A stretch of DNA of 45,307 nt from JADHLJ01 sp038118725 (GTDB lineage Bacteria; Pseudomonadota; Alphaproteobacteria; Thalassobaculales; Thalassobaculaceae): NCBI GenBank assembly GCA_038118725.1, contig JAYOIK010000039.1, forward strand, positions 1 through 45,307, read 5' to 3'. The notes beneath the pieces are model-generated. The model ran no database searches. It was given only the letters and a program-made list of their open reading frames with translations, and was not told the DNA's origin. Positions 8,781 to 17,331 of this stretch are shown here, piece by piece. How positions within the stretch are numbered: position 1 is the stretch's first letter; each line of letters opens with the position of its first letter. The translations under genes were made by a program, and so were the position numbers.

Positions 8781-10916
8781 TCAGTCGGTTGTGTGTTTGA
8801 CGATCAAGGCGTCGACGATCGAGATGCCCTCGCCGGGACGATGCACTAGAACGGGGTTGAGGTCGACTTCCGCGATCCGGTCGCTGGCCGAAACGGCAAG
8901 CTCGAACAATCTCTCGATGACATCAAGGAGCGCCTCGATATCAAGGTTGGCGGGATTCAACAGCGAGGCACCGCGCAGACGCGCCAATAAGGCGCGGGTA
9001 TCGTCGCGCGAGACGGGGGCTGGCGCGAAGGCGACATCGCCGGAGCTCTCCACCGCCGTGCCTCCGAAGCCGACCATCAGTAGCGGACCAAAGCCCGAGG
9101 TGTTGCTAACACCGAGGATTAGTTCCAAGCCTGGCTTGGCCATGGGCTGGACCAGGGTGCCGAGGATCGCCGCGTCGGGCGCGTTGCGCGCGACCCGTTC
9201 TTGAATGTTGACGAAGGCCTGGCGGGCGGCATCACCGCCGGATATGCCGAGCGCCACGCCGCCGGTGGCTGATTTGTGCGAGATATCGGGGGACTGGATC
9301 TTCAGCGCGACCGGACCATCGGCGCGCTCCGCCGCCTGGGCGGCTTCCTCGGTGGTGCGGGCGAGGGTGCCGGTCACCGCCTCGATGTCCGCCATCATTA
9401 AGAGTCGCATCGCGTCATACTCGGCGATGGTCGCGCTCGCGCCGTCGAGTTCCCGGGTCAGCGCGGGGGATAACGGCTTGGGACCACTGATCGGAGCCTC
9501 GGCGAGGAAGGCATCGCGCTTGGCCCGATATTCGGCCATCGCGGCGAGAGCGCGGGCGCAATTGCGCATATTGGTGAACAGCGGAAGCCCAGCCTTGGCC
9601 AGCATCGTCACCACATCCGGATGCGGCAAGGTATAGCTCCACATGAGCACCGGTTTCGGCGTCTCCCGGCCCAGCGCCTCCAGGGCATCCGGCTCGCGCG
9701 CCAGGGTCGCGGGGTTTCGCGCCGAGGTGATCGCGATGACGGCGTCGATCCGCTCCGAGGCGGTGAGCATGTTGCTGATCCGGGCGTATCCGAGGGTGCG
9801 GATCACGCCCGCGGTGCCGTCCACCGGGTTCTGAGAGGTGCCGTAGCTCGGCAAATGTTCGTCGATCGTGGCGCGGGTCGCCGGGTCGAGCATTGGGACT
9901 TCAAGCCCGACCGCCGCGCAGGTATCGGCCATCCAGCCACCGGCGCCGCCGGAACCGGTGAAGATCGCGGCCCGATTGCCGGCGGGAAGTCGCCCGGCGT
10001 AGTTAGAGAAGGCGCCGGCGATATCGACCATCTCCTCGGTGTCCAGCCCCTCGATCACGCCGTAACGCTCGAATATCGCCTTATAGGCGGCGTGGGAGCC
10101 GGCCAGCGACGCGGTATGCGAGGCGGCGGCGCGGATCCCGGCCTCGGACCGGCCGATCTTGGTGACGATCAACGGCTTGCCGGCGCGCAGGGCCTTTTTG
10201 GCCACGCGGGCGAGCTTTTCCGGCGTTTTCACGTCTTCCATGAACATGAGGAACACGTCGGCTTCATCCGCGTCGACCAAATGCTCGACCACGTCCAGGC
10301 TTTCCAGGCACGCCTCGTTGCCGGTGGTCACCACATGGCTGAACCGCATCTGTTTGGCGCGGGCGCGGTCGTAAAAGGCAAAGCTCATGCCGCCGCTTTG
10401 CCCGATCACGGCAATCCGGCCGGCGGTTGACCAGGCGGGCATCAGCTCCATGTTCTCGCCCTCGACCGCCGGGCTGAACGTGGCGCAGAGCCGGGTCGCC
10501 ATATTGGCGAAACCCTCTGAATTCGGCCCGGAGATCAGCATGCCGGTGCGAGCCTGAATGTCGAGTACGCGCTGTTGCAGATTCTCGCCGCCCTCGGAAT
10601 GGTCCTCGGCGAATCCCGAGGCCAGGATCAGCGCCGCCTTGACCCCGGCGGCGGCGCAGTCTTCCAGCGCTTCCGGGATATTGGCCGCGGGAATAATCAG
10701 AACAGCCAGTTCCACCGGTGTCGGCGTATCGGCGACGGAACGATAGGCCTTGAGGCCGAAAACCTCGTCATGCGATCGGCTGATCGGATAGATCGGGATA
10801 TCGACATCGTGGCAGCCCATGACTTGCATGATCCGACCGCGCAGACTATGCGGGTCGGGCGACGCGCCGATCACCGCCACCGAGGACGGCGTCAGCAAGC
10901 TTGAAAGATCAGGCAT
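8781..10916 (-). CDS. Acetate--CoA ligase (ADP-forming) family / acyl-CoA synthetase
   Basis: 711 residues with the domain order of fused ADP-forming acyl-CoA ligases: a CoA-binding Rossmann domain (about 5-100, SVAVIGASPDPHSLRG), a succinyl-CoA-ligase-like domain (about 150-290) with the active-site histidine in SHTASLAGSHAAYKAIF, and a C-terminal ATP-grasp domain (about 490-700, including ALKIQSPDISHKSATGGV). These enzymes link ADP phosphorylation and acyl-CoA/acid interconversion through a phosphohistidine. The start lies 9 bases after the acyl-CoA dehydrogenase stop and the gene is followed by an enoyl-CoA hydratase, so it may activate the acid that the operon degrades. Confidence 0.9.
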   Translation of the reverse strand: MPDLSSLLTPSSVAVIGASPDPHSLRGRIMQVMGCHDVDIPIYPISRSHDEVFGLKAYRSVADTPTPVELAVLIIPAANIPEALEDCAAAGVKAALILASGFAEDHSEGGENLQQRVLDIQARTGMLISGPNSEGFANMATRLCATFSPAVEGENMELMPAWSTAGRIAVIGQSGGMSFAFYDRARAKQMRFSHVVTTGNEACLESLDVVEHLVDADEADVFLMFMEDVKTPEKLARVAKKALRAGKPLIVTKIGRSEAGIRAAASHTASLAGSHAAYKAIFERYGVIEGLDTEEMVDIAGAFSNYAGRLPAGNRAAIFTGSGGAGGWMADTCAAVGLEVPMLDPATRATIDEHLPSYGTSQNPVDGTAGVIRTLGYARISNMLTASERIDAVIAITSARNPATLAREPDALEALGRETPKPVLMWSYTLPHPDVVTMLAKAGLPLFTNMRNCARALAAMAEYRAKRDAFLAEAPISGPKPLSPALTRELDGASATIAEYDAMRLLMMADIEAVTGTLARTTEEAAQAAERADGPVALKIQSPDISHKSATGGVALGISGGDAARQAFVNIQERVARNAPDAAILGTLVQPMAKPGLELILGVSNTSGFGPLLMVGFGGTAVESSGDVAFAPAPVSRDDTRALLARLRGASLLNPANLDIEALLDVIERLFELAVSASDRIAEVDLNPVLVHRPGEGISIVDALIVKHTTD

Positions 10917-10925
10917 GAGCGTACC

Positions 10926-12086
10926 TCAACGCAGGCCGAGGCCGCGAGCGATGATGCCGCGCAGAACCTCCGTGGTGCCGCCCTGAATGGTCAGCTTGGG
11001 CGCGATCGTCGTCGCGTATTGCAGCAACTCATCGAAAGTCGCCCGGTTGCTCGGCTCGGCGTCGACGAAGGCCGAGAGCGAGCGGGCCTTGTCCGGCAAT
11101 GTCTGCTCCCAGATGGTTCCGACATCCTTGACGATCGAACCTTCCAGCACCGGCTCCTTGCCGGCTTGCAGCATCCCGTTCACCGAGACCGACATACGCC
11201 TGAGCGTGTGAACCTGGGCGACCAGACGCCCGATCCCCTCGGCGGCGCGCGGGTCGGGGCTGTCGCCGAGGACCCGGACCAGCTCGGTCAGGACATAGTA
11301 GGTCTCCAGAAACCGCTCGGGCCCGCTGCGTTCATAGGCAAGCTCGCTGGTGGCCTGCTTCCAGGCGCCGTCGACCTCGCCCAGGATGTGATCCTCGGGG
11401 ATGAAGAGATCGTCGAAGACGACCTCGTTGAATTCATGCTTGTGCGCCATGTTGCGCACCGGATTGATTGTGATCCCCGGCTGCTTGAGGCGAACCAGGA
11501 ACTGCGTGAGCCCATGTCGCCGGTTCTCCTTGGTCGGTGCGGAGGTGCGAAACAGGCCGATCATGAAATCGGACTGGTGCGCGTTCGAGGTCCAGAGTTT
11601 GGTGCCGTTAATCAGATAGCCGCCCTCGGTCGGTGTCGCGCGGGTGCTGGCGGCGAACAGGTCCGAGCCGGAATTGGGCTCGCTCATGCCGATGCAGAAG
11701 GTGCACTCGCCGCGAGTGATCGCCGGCAGGACTTCTTGCTTGATATGTTCGGGCGCGTATTTCAGCAGCACCGGCCCACTCTGGCGGTCAGCGGTGAAAT
11801 GCGCCGACGTGGGAGCGTTGGCGACCCGAAACTCTTCCGTCACCACATAGCGCTCGAGAAAGCTGCGTTCCTGGCCGCCATATTTCTTGGGCCAGGTCAT
11901 GCCGATCCAGCCCTTGGCCCCGACACGCTTGCTGAACGCCCGGTCGAAGCCGCTGGTCAGGATCGTGGCGCGCGGATCGAAGCCGCCATTGGCGATCTCC
12001 TCGGCGAGGAAGGCGCGGACCTCGATGCGCAACTCCTCGGCCTCGGGCGGCAGGCGGATCGGGTCGAAATGAATGGCTTGCGACAT
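10926..12086 (-). CDS. Acyl-CoA dehydrogenase
   Basis: 386 residues from ATG 12086 (MSQAIHFDPIRLPPEAEELR). The FAD-binding motif CIGMSEPNSGSDL, the WTSNAHQSDFMIGLF block and the terminal TIQGGTTEVLRGIIARGLG are typical. The frame is open upstream to 12191, but that part overlaps the preceding gene and is arginine-rich, so I leave it out. It is paired with a second, more divergent dehydrogenase 29 bases upstream; such pairs often form alpha2beta2 complexes that act on bulky or branched acyl-CoAs (steroid-type ACADs). The substrate is not known. Confidence 0.9.
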   Translation of the reverse strand: MSQAIHFDPIRLPPEAEELRIEVRAFLAEEIANGGFDPRATILTSGFDRAFSKRVGAKGWIGMTWPKKYGGQERSFLERYVVTEEFRVANAPTSAHFTADRQSGPVLLKYAPEHIKQEVLPAITRGECTFCIGMSEPNSGSDLFAASTRATPTEGGYLINGTKLWTSNAHQSDFMIGLFRTSAPTKENRRHGLTQFLVRLKQPGITINPVRNMAHKHEFNEVVFDDLFIPEDHILGEVDGAWKQATSELAYERSGPERFLETYYVLTELVRVLGDSPDPRAAEGIGRLVAQVHTLRRMSVSVNGMLQAGKEPVLEGSIVKDVGTIWEQTLPDKARSLSAFVDAEPSNRATFDELLQYATTIAPKLTIQGGTTEVLRGIIARGLGLR

Positions 12087-12115
12087 GGAAAGGCGTCCCG
12101 GTTTGCGGAGTGGGG

Positions 12116-13180
12116 CTAGCGCGAGGCGAGGAGGGGCCAGAGCTCGTCGGCGCCGCCCTCGGCGACGAAATCGCCGAGTTGCACGGCCCATTCGCTCTCG
12201 TTGCCGAAATCATCGCGCCAAGCCCAGAGACGCTGGGTGAAGCGATGCAGGATATGCTCCTCGGTAAAGCCGATGGCGCCGTATACCTGATGCGCGATCG
12301 CCGCGCCTTCTCCGGCGGCTTCTCCGGCACGAATCTTGGCCGAGGAGACCTCGAAGAACGCCGCGTCGCCGAGACCTTCAATCGTTTGGATCGTGTCCGC
12401 CGCCGAGCTTGCCGCCGCGACCGCCGCCGCCGTCTCTCCGGCCAGCCGCGCGAGATTGTGCTGAACCGCCTGAAACTTGGCGATCGGTTTCTCGAAGGCG
12501 ACCCGTTCCTGGGCGTATTCCGAAGCCATGGTCAGGATTTCCTGGAGCGCCCCGCCGATCTGCGCGGCTCGGATCGCGGCGCCCATCAGAACCAGACAAT
12601 TGTCGCCGAGCCCATTGGGAAGCGGCGCGATCTCCACCGGCACGGCGCCATCGAAGGTGACCGCGTCCCGACCATCGCCGGAAAGACCGGGAGCGCTCTG
12701 GATAACGCAGTCCTTGGCGGCGACGCGCACCACATGGCCGGCGCCGTCCTGGCTTGCCAGGGCGACGATCGTCTCGACCGAGCCGGCGAAGGGGATGCCC
12801 AGGGCCCGGCCCCGCAGGGTTCCGTCGGCGGCAAGGGTAAGGCGATCTCGCGGGCGGCTCGGCGCCACGGTCATGGCTCCGGCGGGGCTGGCCAGGCCAG
12901 CCGCGCCCAACAACCAGCCGGCGAGCAGGGTTTCGCTCAACGGAACCGGCACCGCGAACTTTCCGGACACACCGGCGATGGCGAACCCGTCCGCCAGGCT
13001 CGCGCCGGCGCCGCCATGTTGCTCGGGAACCCAGGCGAGCGTCAGGCCGGATTCCTCAAGAGCCCGCCACAACGGCGCCTTCCAGGCGTCGTCGGGGGCC
13101 GCGTTGATGGTTTGGGGATCGCAAAGATCTTGAAAGATCCTGGTGGTCGCGTCGACCAAAAGCGAGTCGGGTTCGGACAT
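12116..13180 (-). CDS. Acyl-CoA dehydrogenase, divergent partner subunit
   Basis: 354 residues from ATG 13180 (MSEPDSLLVDATTRIFQDLC). The acyl-CoA dehydrogenase fold is recognisable through LAWVPEQHGGAGASLADGF, KFQAVQHNLARLAGE and AHQVYGAIGFTEEHILHRFT. The central FAD-binding motifs are weak and it is shorter than the usual 380-400 residues. That pattern fits the non-catalytic partner of a heteromeric dehydrogenase. It is the first gene of the leftward acyl-CoA operon. An upstream extension to 13243 is open but arginine-rich and lacks family similarity. Confidence 0.85.
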   Translation of the reverse strand: MSEPDSLLVDATTRIFQDLCDPQTINAAPDDAWKAPLWRALEESGLTLAWVPEQHGGAGASLADGFAIAGVSGKFAVPVPLSETLLAGWLLGAAGLASPAGAMTVAPSRPRDRLTLAADGTLRGRALGIPFAGSVETIVALASQDGAGHVVRVAAKDCVIQSAPGLSGDGRDAVTFDGAVPVEIAPLPNGLGDNCLVLMGAAIRAAQIGGALQEILTMASEYAQERVAFEKPIAKFQAVQHNLARLAGETAAAVAAASSAADTIQTIEGLGDAAFFEVSSAKIRAGEAAGEGAAIAHQVYGAIGFTEEHILHRFTQRLWAWRDDFGNESEWAVQLGDFVAEGGADELWPLLASR

Positions 13181-13282
13181 CGAGGGGGCTCTTTCACGCT
13201 GACTGGCGGCACAATAGCGCCGGCTATCGCGTCGGGCGATCACGTCAGCGATAAGGCGGTGTTTCGCCGCGAAGACGGAAGC

Positions 13283-13738
13283 TTACTCGGCGTATTGCCA
13301 CATGCCGAGCTTTTCGGCGCGGGCCGCGTCCTCGGCGTCGCGATAGATCAGCCCGTCCTTGGCCGCCACCGCCCAGCCGTTGCGGGTCAGATCCTTGGCC
13401 AGATCGGTCCCGCCATCGAAGCAACGGGCGTGATAGGGGCCGGATTTGAGACAGCGAATGGTCTTGCCCTCGACAAGCTTGACCAAATGCGTGCGCGCCG
13501 CCGCGCCGCAAAGCCAGGGGAGCGAGCCCTTGCGGCATTTCTGGCGGGCGCCGGGCGTGATCACGCCTTGTAGTTTAATGATCTTGTCGCCGATCTTGAT
13601 CGTGCCGGCGTCTATCGCCGTTGCCGGACCCTCGATGACCTTATCGTCATCGGCATAAGCGTGCAGGACGACGGCGGACAATCCAGACAAAAGCAGAAGG
13701 CCGGCAGCCACCCAGGTTATGATCTGCTTGCTTTTCAT
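13283..13738 (-). CDS. Secreted thermonuclease-fold (SNase-like) protein with altered active site
   Basis: 151 residues. A signal peptide is plain (MKSKQII, hydrophobic run to about residue 27, cleavage near AYADD). The rest follows the short bacterial SNase pattern: KIIKLQGVITP, WLCGAAARTHLVKLVEGKTI, LAKDLTRNGWAVA and a final EKLGMW. The usual acidic pair in GIDAPE is replaced by VITPGA, and the DRYGR loop reads GPYHAR, so the calcium and catalytic acid residues appear to be missing. It may have lost nuclease activity. The ATG has AGGG upstream. The 55 bases before it are AT-rich with an inverted repeat. Confidence 0.8.
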   Translation of the reverse strand: MKSKQIITWVAAGLLLLSGLSAVVLHAYADDDKVIEGPATAIDAGTIKIGDKIIKLQGVITPGARQKCRKGSLPWLCGAAARTHLVKLVEGKTIRCLKSGPYHARCFDGGTDLAKDLTRNGWAVAAKDGLIYRDAEDAARAEKLGMWQYAE

Positions 13739-13756
13739 ATTTAGACCCTATCAAAA

Positions 13757-13781
13757 GATTCAAAATAAATCAAATTGAATC
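13757..13781. promoter_or_regulatory. AT-rich inverted repeat ahead of the SNase-like gene
   Basis: GATTCAA and TTGAATC form a perfect 7-base inverted repeat separated by 11 AT-rich bases, lying between the stop of the cyclic-nucleotide-binding gene (13794) and the start of the SNase-like gene (13738). It could be an operator for the downstream gene or a weak terminator for the upstream one. The base composition contrasts sharply with the GC-rich neighbours. Confidence 0.35.
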
Positions 13782-13793
13782 TAGTTTATAAGC

Positions 13794-14264
13794 CTATTCA
13801 CGCCGGACCGCGACCTCGGGATCCTTCTTGGCATCGGCGAGATCAAGTTTCTCGCGGCGCTTGAACTCTTCCCAGGTCGGCGTGTAGTCGATCTGGCTGA
13901 GATTGCGGGCGAGAACCCGGAGCAGAGCCTTGACCATCGGGTCGGTGTTCTCAAGCTTGAACTTGAACTCCTGCCGCATGATCACGATACATGTCGTATC
14001 CATGATCGCGGTTGCGGTGAAGGCGCGGCGTTTTTCGTCGAGCAAGGCCATCTCGCCAAACACCTGTTTTTCCCGCACGGTACTATGCGGGATGATGCCG
14101 TTCGCCGTGCGGGCGCTCAACAGGATAGCGCCGCTCTGCACGAAAAAGGCGTGATCGCTGGGGTCTCCCTCGACGAAGATCTCTTGACCGGTCGAGAAAA
14201 ACTTTCGGTTCACGACCTTGCCGGACGCTCTATCTACGCGGTCAGGCGCCACGCTCCGCTCCAA
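13794..14264 (-). CDS. Cyclic nucleotide-binding domain protein without DNA-binding domain
   Basis: 156 residues with a CRP-type nucleotide-binding barrel: KFFSTGQEIFVEGDPSDHAF (about 21-40), GAILLS, FGEMALLDEKRRAFTATA (about 80-97). The phosphate-binding cassette FGEMALLDEKRRA is close to the cAMP-binding consensus, including Glu and Arg. There is no C-terminal helix-turn-helix, so it is more likely a ligand-sensing adaptor than a transcription factor. The start overlaps the end of the adenylate-cyclase frame by 31 bases, which ties it to that gene. Since the cyclase is broken and degenerate, its ligand source is uncertain. Confidence 0.82.
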   Translation of the reverse strand: MERSVAPDRVDRASGKVVNRKFFSTGQEIFVEGDPSDHAFFVQSGAILLSARTANGIIPHSTVREKQVFGEMALLDEKRRAFTATAIMDTTCIVIMRQEFKFKLENTDPMVKALLRVLARNLSQIDYTPTWEEFKRREKLDLADAKKDPEVAVRRE

Positions 14265-15061
14265 TCGTCCTCGGGGGGATCCATTTCAATGAAATCCAGG
14301 CGCTGCGACAGCATGCCGGTCGCCGGGTCCTCGGGGCGCTCCTCGGCGCAGGCCTCGAACATGGCGCGGGCGCGGTCGAAATCTCGGGCCAAATAGGCGT
14401 TAAGCGCCTGATTATAGGTGTCGGCGAAGGCGATATCCGCCTCGGGCACGTCGCCGGCGCGGCCGAGAACCTCGTGCAGCGCCACCGGCTCGTCGCGGCC
14501 GGGGAGCAGGACATTGTCCAGATGCCTCGTGACGATGCCGTCGCCCAGCCGCGATCGCGTCGCGCCGGTTATCAGGACCGCCGCGTCGTAGTCATCGCAG
14601 ACCGAAAGCATGGATTCGGCGAGCGCGACATTGTCGCCCATGATCGTGAAGGAGCGGATCTGCTCGGAGCTCATATTGCCGACGATACTGGCCTCGCTGG
14701 CGATCGCGATCCGGGCTTGGTGCCCGACATGGCCGTCGGCGGGCCGCCAGCGGGCCTGTTCCAGCGCGGCCAGACAGGCGATTTCGGCCTGGGTATCGTC
14801 CGGGGTGAAGGGGGCGCCGAAAAACGCCAAGACGCTGTCCCCGACCATCTTGTCGACGACGCCGTTACGCTCGGCGATTTCGTTGGCCATGGCGGTGTAA
14901 AAGAGGTTGATCCGGTCGACGATCTCTTCCGGCGGGCGGTTCTCGGCGAACTCGAAGAAGCCGTCATAGCGGGTGAGTGAAACGGTCATCGCCCGGCGGC
15001 TGGAATCAAGCAGGCTCGTCTCGCCGATCAGATCCTCGACAATGCGGGGGTCGATATATTT
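14234..15061 (-). pseudogene. Class III adenylate/guanylate cyclase domain, separated from its sensor half by an in-frame TGA
   Basis: This frame continues directly from the HAMP sensor gene after TGA 15062-15064: KYIDPRIVEDLIGE follows RIKETF, whereas the family reads F-G-K-Y, so the stop replaces a Gly codon. The cyclase core follows, with NGVVDKMVGDSVLAFFGAP (metal Asp and the adenine-specifying Lys present) and RSFTIMGDNVALAESM. Two key residues look lost: the first metal Asp, where LTRYDGF stands for the usual FSDIRGF, and the transition-state Arg, where NVALAESM stands for VNLASRLE. The only ATG after the stop (14989) has no ribosome site and would remove the start of the domain. A C-terminal helical tail of about 90 residues follows. 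Confidence 0.75.
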
Positions 15062-15892
15062 TCAGAAGGTCTCCTTGATGCGCTCCTTGGTGCGCAACCC
15101 CTCGACCATGGTGTTGAAGGTGCGGCCCAGTCCCGCGATCTCGTCGGTTCCCCGCGTTTCGACCGCGACATCCAGGGAGCCGCCCTCGACCCGCCGCGCG
15201 GCCGCGACAAGATCGCGAATCGGTCGGGTGATCAGGCCGCTGATCACGACCGTGCCGAAAATCCCCACCGCCAGGGCCAAAAGCGCGGCGATCAATACCA
15301 TTTTCTCAACGCGGGCTTCATGTTCCTCGGCGCGGGCGGCGGCGTCCTCCACGCCCTGACGCATGGCCTCTCCCAAATCGTTGAGAGAGTCCCGCATCGC
15401 GGTAATTCGTTCTGAAAATGCGTCAAACCCACTGTTGGTCGCCTCGGCGTCGCGGTTTTTCAGCGCGGCGGCCAGACCTCGCGCGCTTGTGGCGAAAGCG
15501 CCGGCACGCTCAACCAGGGCGGCGGATGGAGCCTCGAGCAAGGCCGCGATTTCGGGATGGCCGACCACGGGGCCGTGATCGTTTACCTTCTCGATCAATC
15601 GATCGAGCGCCTTGACCTCGTCCTCCAGCAACACCGCCAGCGCGTCGGCGCTATTTGTGTCGGCGGCACCCGTCCGCAGGTTCGCGCGCAGTGCCGCGTA
15701 GAGCGCGGCCTCGCGTTCGACTTCATCGCGCACCAGCTGTTCAATCATCGTGTCGAGCGGCAGAATATCGCGATGGAGACTTTTCAACTCGCCATGGACC
15801 CGCGAGAGGCCGTCCAGGGCGATCCCGCCAACCACCGCCAATAGCGCCAAAAGCGCGAAGGCGAGGACCGATATCTTGGCGCGGATCGTCAT
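15062..15892 (-). CDS. Membrane sensor with HAMP domain, N-terminal part of an interrupted receptor cyclase
   Basis: 276 residues to the TGA. A first membrane helix (about 7-28), a periplasmic helical sensor region of about 160 residues rich in Ala, Glu and Leu, a second membrane helix (about 197-219, VLIAALLALAVGIFGTVVIS) and a HAMP domain (about 220-272, GLITRPIRDLVAAARRVEGG). It ends TKERIKETF, the usual joint to a class III cyclase. The following cyclase half is in the same frame, so the intact gene would be 14234-15892 with 552 codons. As sequenced it makes a sensor without an output domain unless the stop is read through. Confidence 0.8.
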   Translation of the reverse strand: MTIRAKISVLAFALLALLAVVGGIALDGLSRVHGELKSLHRDILPLDTMIEQLVRDEVEREAALYAALRANLRTGAADTNSADALAVLLEDEVKALDRLIEKVNDHGPVVGHPEIAALLEAPSAALVERAGAFATSARGLAAALKNRDAEATNSGFDAFSERITAMRDSLNDLGEAMRQGVEDAAARAEEHEARVEKMVLIAALLALAVGIFGTVVISGLITRPIRDLVAAARRVEGGSLDVAVETRGTDEIAGLGRTFNTMVEGLRTKERIKETF

Positions 15893-15988
15893 ATGGCGGA
15901 TTTTTCCTCGAGAGCGATGACGTTATCGTCGATTGAACCGAGGGGAATTTAAACCGGAAAATACCGGCGCGTCACCTGGATCGCGACA

Positions 15989-16894
15989 TCATACGGTGGC
16001 GGCGATGAAATCCGCCATGATTCCGGCCTCGCGCATCAAGGCCATGGCATCCTGGCCGCGGGTAAACCCGGTTTCCACCAGCAATGACTTTATCCCCGTC
16101 GCGTGCGCTCCGAGGACGTCCGTGTGAGGCGTGTCGCCGACCGCGATGATCCTCTCGCGCGGCACCGACGGGAAGGCGGCGAGGGCGATGTCGTAGATGT
16201 CTGGGAACGGCTTTCCAAGGAATACCGGCTCGATCCCCGTCGCATCGGCGAGTTGATGGGCCGACCAACCGGGTTCGTACGATAAGGCGTCGGTATAGGG
16301 CGCGGTTAGGTCGGGATTGCAGACGATCAGCGGTCGCGGATCGGCCCGCATTGCGCCCAGTAACGCCTGCTGATCGGCGTCGCGCCAATTTCCCGCGTCC
16401 AGCATCACCACGCCGCCGATCTCGTCGAGCTTTCCGATCCCGCCCTTGGTGAGCGGAATCATCGCATCGGTCAGCGCGGGCTCCGGCGGCGGCTCCAATC
16501 CGATAACACCCCAGGGTCGCGCGATCGGATGCTCGGCCAGCGCGCGCTCTAGCAAACGGTAGCCCGGCACGATTTCCTCGGCGTCGAAGGCGTATCCGCG
16601 ACCGAGATGACCGGTGCGCATGGCCTCTATCCCCTTGGCGCCGTCATTGGTGAGGATGCGAACCGGCTTGCCCGCCGCGCGAATCGCCGCGAGCGCCGCC
16701 GCGCCCTCGGGAATAGCCGGGGGGCCGAGGCTCAGCACGCCGAAATTGTCGAGAACCACGACATCGAAATCCCCCAGGACCTCGATGAGTCCGGACACTC
16801 GCCGCGCCGCGCCAAGCGGTGGCTTGTCGGGCATTCGATGCTCCCAACGCCGATAACCGGCCCAGGCATCTTGAAAGGACATTGTGTGAGGCAT
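15989..16894 (-). CDS. HAD-superfamily class IIA hydrolase (TIGR01459-like phosphatase)
   Basis: 301 residues from ATG 16894, which has GGAAG upstream; the frame is open to 16939. Motif I is VVLDNFGVL (nucleophile Asp, second Asp replaced by Phe, where related proteins have DVWG), motif II RILTND, motif III GKPFPDIY and motif IV VGDTPHTDVLGAHATG. The cap domain lies between motifs II and III. Class IIA members include NagD and pyridoxal- or glycerol-phosphate phosphatases; the substrate of this subfamily is not settled. It is leftward like its neighbours but separated from the sensor gene by 96 bases with no clear feature. Confidence 0.87.
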   Translation of the reverse strand: MPHTMSFQDAWAGYRRWEHRMPDKPPLGAARRVSGLIEVLGDFDVVVLDNFGVLSLGPPAIPEGAAALAAIRAAGKPVRILTNDGAKGIEAMRTGHLGRGYAFDAEEIVPGYRLLERALAEHPIARPWGVIGLEPPPEPALTDAMIPLTKGGIGKLDEIGGVVMLDAGNWRDADQQALLGAMRADPRPLIVCNPDLTAPYTDALSYEPGWSAHQLADATGIEPVFLGKPFPDIYDIALAAFPSVPRERIIAVGDTPHTDVLGAHATGIKSLLVETGFTRGQDAMALMREAGIMADFIAATV

Positions 16895-17037
16895 GATGCT
16901 TCCGGGGTGGCTGCGAGAGAGGCTGGATCTAGCAACCATGCTCGGGCGCGTCCATTGTCAATCTTCGCGGCGCGTGGCAAAACCGGGCGTGGCGATAGGG
17001 GATCAACGCGGGTTTAGAGGACGAGTTACGTTGGCCA

Positions 17038-17219
17038 TGCAACGCGACGGATCATCAAGATCAACCGGCTTTCGATTATTCGGCCTGAGCCGCGCCGAGT
17101 GGGTCGGCGTGGCCTTCTTCGTCGCGGTGGGCCTGATGGCATTGCCGTTCGTTCACGACGCGGTGTTGATCCAACGAATTTGGTTGACCATTTGCTCCGC
17201 GGTGGGGATATCCGGCTAG
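17038..17219 (+). CDS. Possible small membrane protein
   Basis: A 60-residue frame (MQRDGSSRSTGFRLFG...) with one convincing hydrophobic span, WVGVAFFVAVGLMALPF (about 26-42). It lies in the 437-base gap between the HAD hydrolase and the oxygenase gene. There is no strong ribosome site and I recognise no family, so it may be chance. If real, it is a single-pass inner membrane peptide. Codon use is not clearly different from neighbours. Confidence 0.3.
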
Positions 17220-17220
17220 C

Positions 17221-17257
17221 CACGCGTGACTTGACCAGGATCAGAAACCCACGCGTG
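17221..17257. promoter_or_regulatory. Pair of palindromic CACGCGTG boxes upstream of the oxygenase gene
   Basis: The 8-base palindrome CACGCGTG occurs at 17221-17228 and again at 17250-17257, each within a 10-base direct repeat CCACGCGTGA. The centres are 29 bases apart, close to three helical turns, so two dimers could bind the same face of the helix. They lie about 75-110 bases ahead of the oxygenase start, a natural position for an operator. Confidence 0.45.
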
Positions 17258-17299
17258 ATCCCGTGCTTCAATGATCGCGGCGTGGTTGGGAACGGATAA

Positions 17300-17317
17300 G
17301 CCGACGCGTTCGTCGGC
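17300..17317 (+). promoter_or_regulatory. Stem-loop directly before the oxygenase ribosome binding site
   Basis: A perfect 7-bp stem (GCCGACG / CGTCGGC) with a CGTT loop ends at 17317. The AGGAG ribosome site follows at once and the ATG is at 17332. Such a placement can control access to the ribosome site or stabilise the messenger 5' end. It is short, so chance cannot be excluded. Confidence 0.4.
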
Positions 17318-17331
17318 GAGGAGATTACGAG

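Noticed and set aside
9621..10430. Long plus-strand reading frame of 269 codons inside the ADP-forming ligase gene
   Set aside because: It is antisense to a gene with complete domain motifs and its Gly/Arg/Ala-rich product fits no family; high GC content keeps shadow frames open.
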